Shown: positions 7,085 to 7,894 of the stretch, one piece after another | How the letters are laid out: each line of letters starts with the position of its first letter | How positions within the stretch are numbered: the first letter of the stretch is position 1 | Assembly: GCA_903871715.1 (NCBI GenBank) | Contig: CAIQHW010000463.1 | Coordinates: forward strand, 1-7,894 | Source: an uncultured bacterium | GTDB taxonomy: Bacteria; Bacteroidota; Bacteroidia; Chitinophagales; CAIODY01 | Length of the DNA stretch: 7,894 nt | Direction of reading: 5' to 3' | Made by a program: the position numbers and the translations under genes | The notes under the pieces: generated by a model | Databases searched by the model: none | Told to the model about the DNA's origin: nothing | What the model saw: the letters and a program-made list of their open reading frames with translations, nothing else

Positions 7085-7114
7085 TTGTTTATTTGAAAAA
7101 GGGAAATATCTTTG
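7085..7114 (+). promoter_or_regulatory. rplU: Promoter for rplU-rpmA
   Basis: TTG at 7085-7087, then exactly 19 bp, then TATCTTTG at 7107-7114: this fits the Bacteroidota -33/-7 consensus (TTTG, about 19 bp, TAnnTTTG), and GC follows the -7 box as in the other two promoters. Transcription would begin around 7119-7122, about 20 nt before the rplU ATG at 7140. This is the best promoter in the window, as expected for a ribosomal protein operon. Confidence 0.75.
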
Positions 7115-7139
7115 CAGCTAATATTTTTAGAAAAAAGAA

Positions 7140-7448
7140 ATGAACGCAATCGTAAAAATTTTAGGACAACAATTTGATGTAAAAGTTGGGCAAGAAGTAA
7201 ACATTCATCGCTTGGCTGGCAACGCTGGCGAAAAAGTTGATTTCGCAGAAGTAATGTTGATTGACAATGCAGGCAAAATAACTGTTGGTGCGCCCACCAT
7301 CAAAAATGCAAAAGTGAGTGCCACAATTTTATCTCATTTTCAAGGCGAAAAAGTAGCTGTGTTTAAAAAGAAACGCAGAAAAGGCTACCAAAAGATGAAC
7401 AATCATCGTCAGCAGTATACCAAAGTAAAAATTGAAACAATCGCATAA
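7140..7448 (+). CDS. rplU: 50S ribosomal protein L21
   Basis: L21 is a 102-aa protein of the large ribosomal subunit that binds 23S rRNA. The N-terminus MNAIVKILGQQFDVKVG has the family pattern (usually ..AIVxxGGxQYxV), and the basic signature VFKKKRRKGYQKMNNHRQ (74-91) carries the conserved K-x-R-R-x-x-x-x-x-x-G-H/N-R-Q core. Length is standard. The ATG at 7140 lies about 20 nt behind the predicted transcription start and has an A-rich, SD-less leader (AGAAAAAAGAA). rpmA follows after 34 bp, the usual bacterial order, so the two should be one transcript. Nothing unusual. Confidence 0.97.
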   Translation: MNAIVKILGQQFDVKVGQEVNIHRLAGNAGEKVDFAEVMLIDNAGKITVGAPTIKNAKVSATILSHFQGEKVAVFKKKRRKGYQKMNNHRQQYTKVKIETIA

Positions 7449-7482
7449 TTTAAGTACATAATTTTAAAAAAGTAAATAGAAC

Positions 7483-7740
7483 ATGGCACACAAGAAAGGT
7501 GAAGGAAGTTCAAAGAACGGAAGAGAATCGCACAGCAAACGATTGGGCGTAAAAATTTTCGGAGGTCAACAAGCAATTGCAGGCAATATCATTGTTCGCC
7601 AACGTGGCACAGTGCATAGCCCAGGATTGAATGTAGGCATTGGCAAAGACCATACATTATTTGCATTAAGTAATGGTGTGGTAGAATTTAAACGTAAGAA
7701 AAACGACAAATCTTACGTGAGCATAATTGCTCAAGCATAA
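7483..7740 (+). CDS. rpmA: 50S ribosomal protein L27
   Basis: L27 is an 85-aa large-subunit protein whose N-terminal tail reaches the peptidyl transferase centre. It begins directly MAHKKGEGSSKNGRES, without the cleavable N-terminal extension seen in Firmicutes. The signature GNIIVRQRGTVHSPG (34-48) and GIGKDHTLFAL (52-62) are intact. It sits 34 bp behind rplU with no terminator or promoter between, the classical L21-L27 pair. The GTPase gene obgE, which follows in many bacteria, is not next; an Ala/Lys-rich protein gene comes instead. Confidence 0.97.
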   Translation: MAHKKGEGSSKNGRESHSKRLGVKIFGGQQAIAGNIIVRQRGTVHSPGLNVGIGKDHTLFALSNGVVEFKRKKNDKSYVSIIAQA

Positions 7741-7741
7741 C

Positions 7742-7788
7742 CATCGGAAGCTCTTCTATCCCGATGTGAATTAGGATAGAGTTTCACA
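7742..7788 (+). promoter_or_regulatory. Cluster of overlapping, mutually exclusive inverted repeats after rpmA
   Basis: Two bases after the rpmA stop three short perfect inverted repeats overlap: CATCGG (7742-7747) with CCGATG (7761-7766); CTATCC (7756-7761) with GGATAG (7774-7779); and TGTGAA (7765-7770) with TTCACA (7783-7788). The first two share base 7761, and the first and third share 7765-7766; the second and third interleave. Only one can form at a time, so an RNA switch, attenuator or weak terminator is conceivable. A T-run follows only at 7798-7803, nine bases after the last arm, so simple intrinsic termination is not well supported. Confidence 0.4.
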
Positions 7789-7790
7789 AT

Positions 7791-7823
7791 AACCAAATTT
7801 TTTAACCAAAAAAATTAACCAAA
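7791..7823 (+). repeat. Three AACCAAA heptamers at exact 13-bp spacing before a start codon
   Basis: AACCAAA occurs at 7791-7797, 7804-7810 and 7817-7823, each start 13 bp from the last. The 6-bp spacers differ (TTTTTT, AAAATT), so the heptamer is conserved and not the whole unit. The third copy ends three bases before the ATG at 7827, and there is no Shine-Dalgarno sequence. It may act as a translation-enhancing leader or an operator, or be a decayed tandem repeat. Confidence 0.55.
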
Positions 7824-7826
7824 GTC

Positions 7827-7894
7827 ATGGCTACAAAAAAAGCTGCTGCAAAAAAAGCTGCTCCTAAAAAAGCTGCTGCAAAAAAAGCTGCTCC
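7827..7894 (+). CDS. Lys/Ala/Pro-rich histone-H1-like protein, 3'-truncated by window edge
   Basis: Only the first 22 codons are visible. After MAT they read as KKAAA and KKAAP pentapeptides in alternation, with no stop before the window ends. Such low-complexity Lys/Ala/Pro repeats resemble the tails of bacterial histone-H1-like proteins and of some HU-like proteins, which bind DNA through charge; a nucleoid role is inference. Other proteins, including RNA-binding ones, also carry such tails, and the folded part, if any, lies outside the window. The ATG at 7827 is supported by the A-rich leader and by the repeat frame starting right after it. It is 86 bp from rpmA, without a clear promoter of its own. 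Confidence 0.7.
   Translation, partial: MATKKAAAKKAAPKKAAAKKAA
7836..7894 (+). repeat. Tandem 30-bp coding repeat (KKAAA-KKAAP), runs off the window
   Basis: The unit at 7836-7865 is repeated from 7866 to the window end, identical over all 29 bases available. Each unit splits into two 15-bp halves that differ at the last codon (GCA, Ala, against CCT, Pro). Exact identity including codon choice points to recent duplication by slippage, so the copy number is likely variable between strains. Confidence 0.9.

Overview
The window reads as an ordinary low-GC Bacteroidota chromosome segment. The lineage rests on three things. The promoters carry the Bacteroidota-type -7 box TAnnTTTG. Start codons have A-rich upstream sequence instead of Shine-Dalgarno motifs. 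Several proteins have the form typical of the phylum: an Mrp ATPase without the C-terminal CxxC, an SDR-type threonine dehydrogenase, and a Lys/Ala/Pro-rich histone-H1-like protein. A Chitinophagales-like or related lineage is possible, but that is a weak guess. All nine genes lie on the + strand. I see no tRNA, rRNA, CRISPR array, insertion sequence or phage gene, and no gap longer than about 135 bp.

Layout: (1) 1-1974, the 3' part of an RNase R gene whose start lies left of the window, followed by a weak AT-rich terminator. (2) 2083-4348, two PLP enzymes forming a reverse-transsulfuration pair: a cystathionine beta-synthase-like enzyme (catalytic core only) and a cystathionine gamma-lyase/synthase. 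A strong intrinsic terminator separates them, and each has its own -7 box. (3) 4390-5328, L-threonine 3-dehydrogenase of the short-chain dehydrogenase type, 41 bp behind the gamma-lyase and possibly co-transcribed. (4) 5409-5864, a small lipoprotein of unknown function, preceded by a short segment resembling a dispersed intergenic repeat. (5) 5901-7004, an Mrp/ApbC-type Fe-S cluster carrier ATPase. (6) 7140-7740, rplU-rpmA (ribosomal proteins L21 and L27) behind the best promoter in the window. (7) 7827 to the end, the beginning of a repetitive Lys/Ala-rich DNA-binding-like protein.

Functionally, the beta-synthase and gamma-lyase would move sulfur from homocysteine through cystathionine to cysteine. 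The threonine dehydrogenase sits beside them in the same amino-acid neighbourhood (Thr/Gly/Ser/Cys). RNase R, Mrp and L21/L27 are housekeeping genes. I found no convincing new multi-gene system. The observations most worth checking are small: three exactly 13-bp-spaced AACCAAA heptamers abutting the last start codon, a set of mutually exclusive hairpins just upstream of them, a misleading TTG start lying inside a promoter, and unusual active-site or motif residues in two enzymes.
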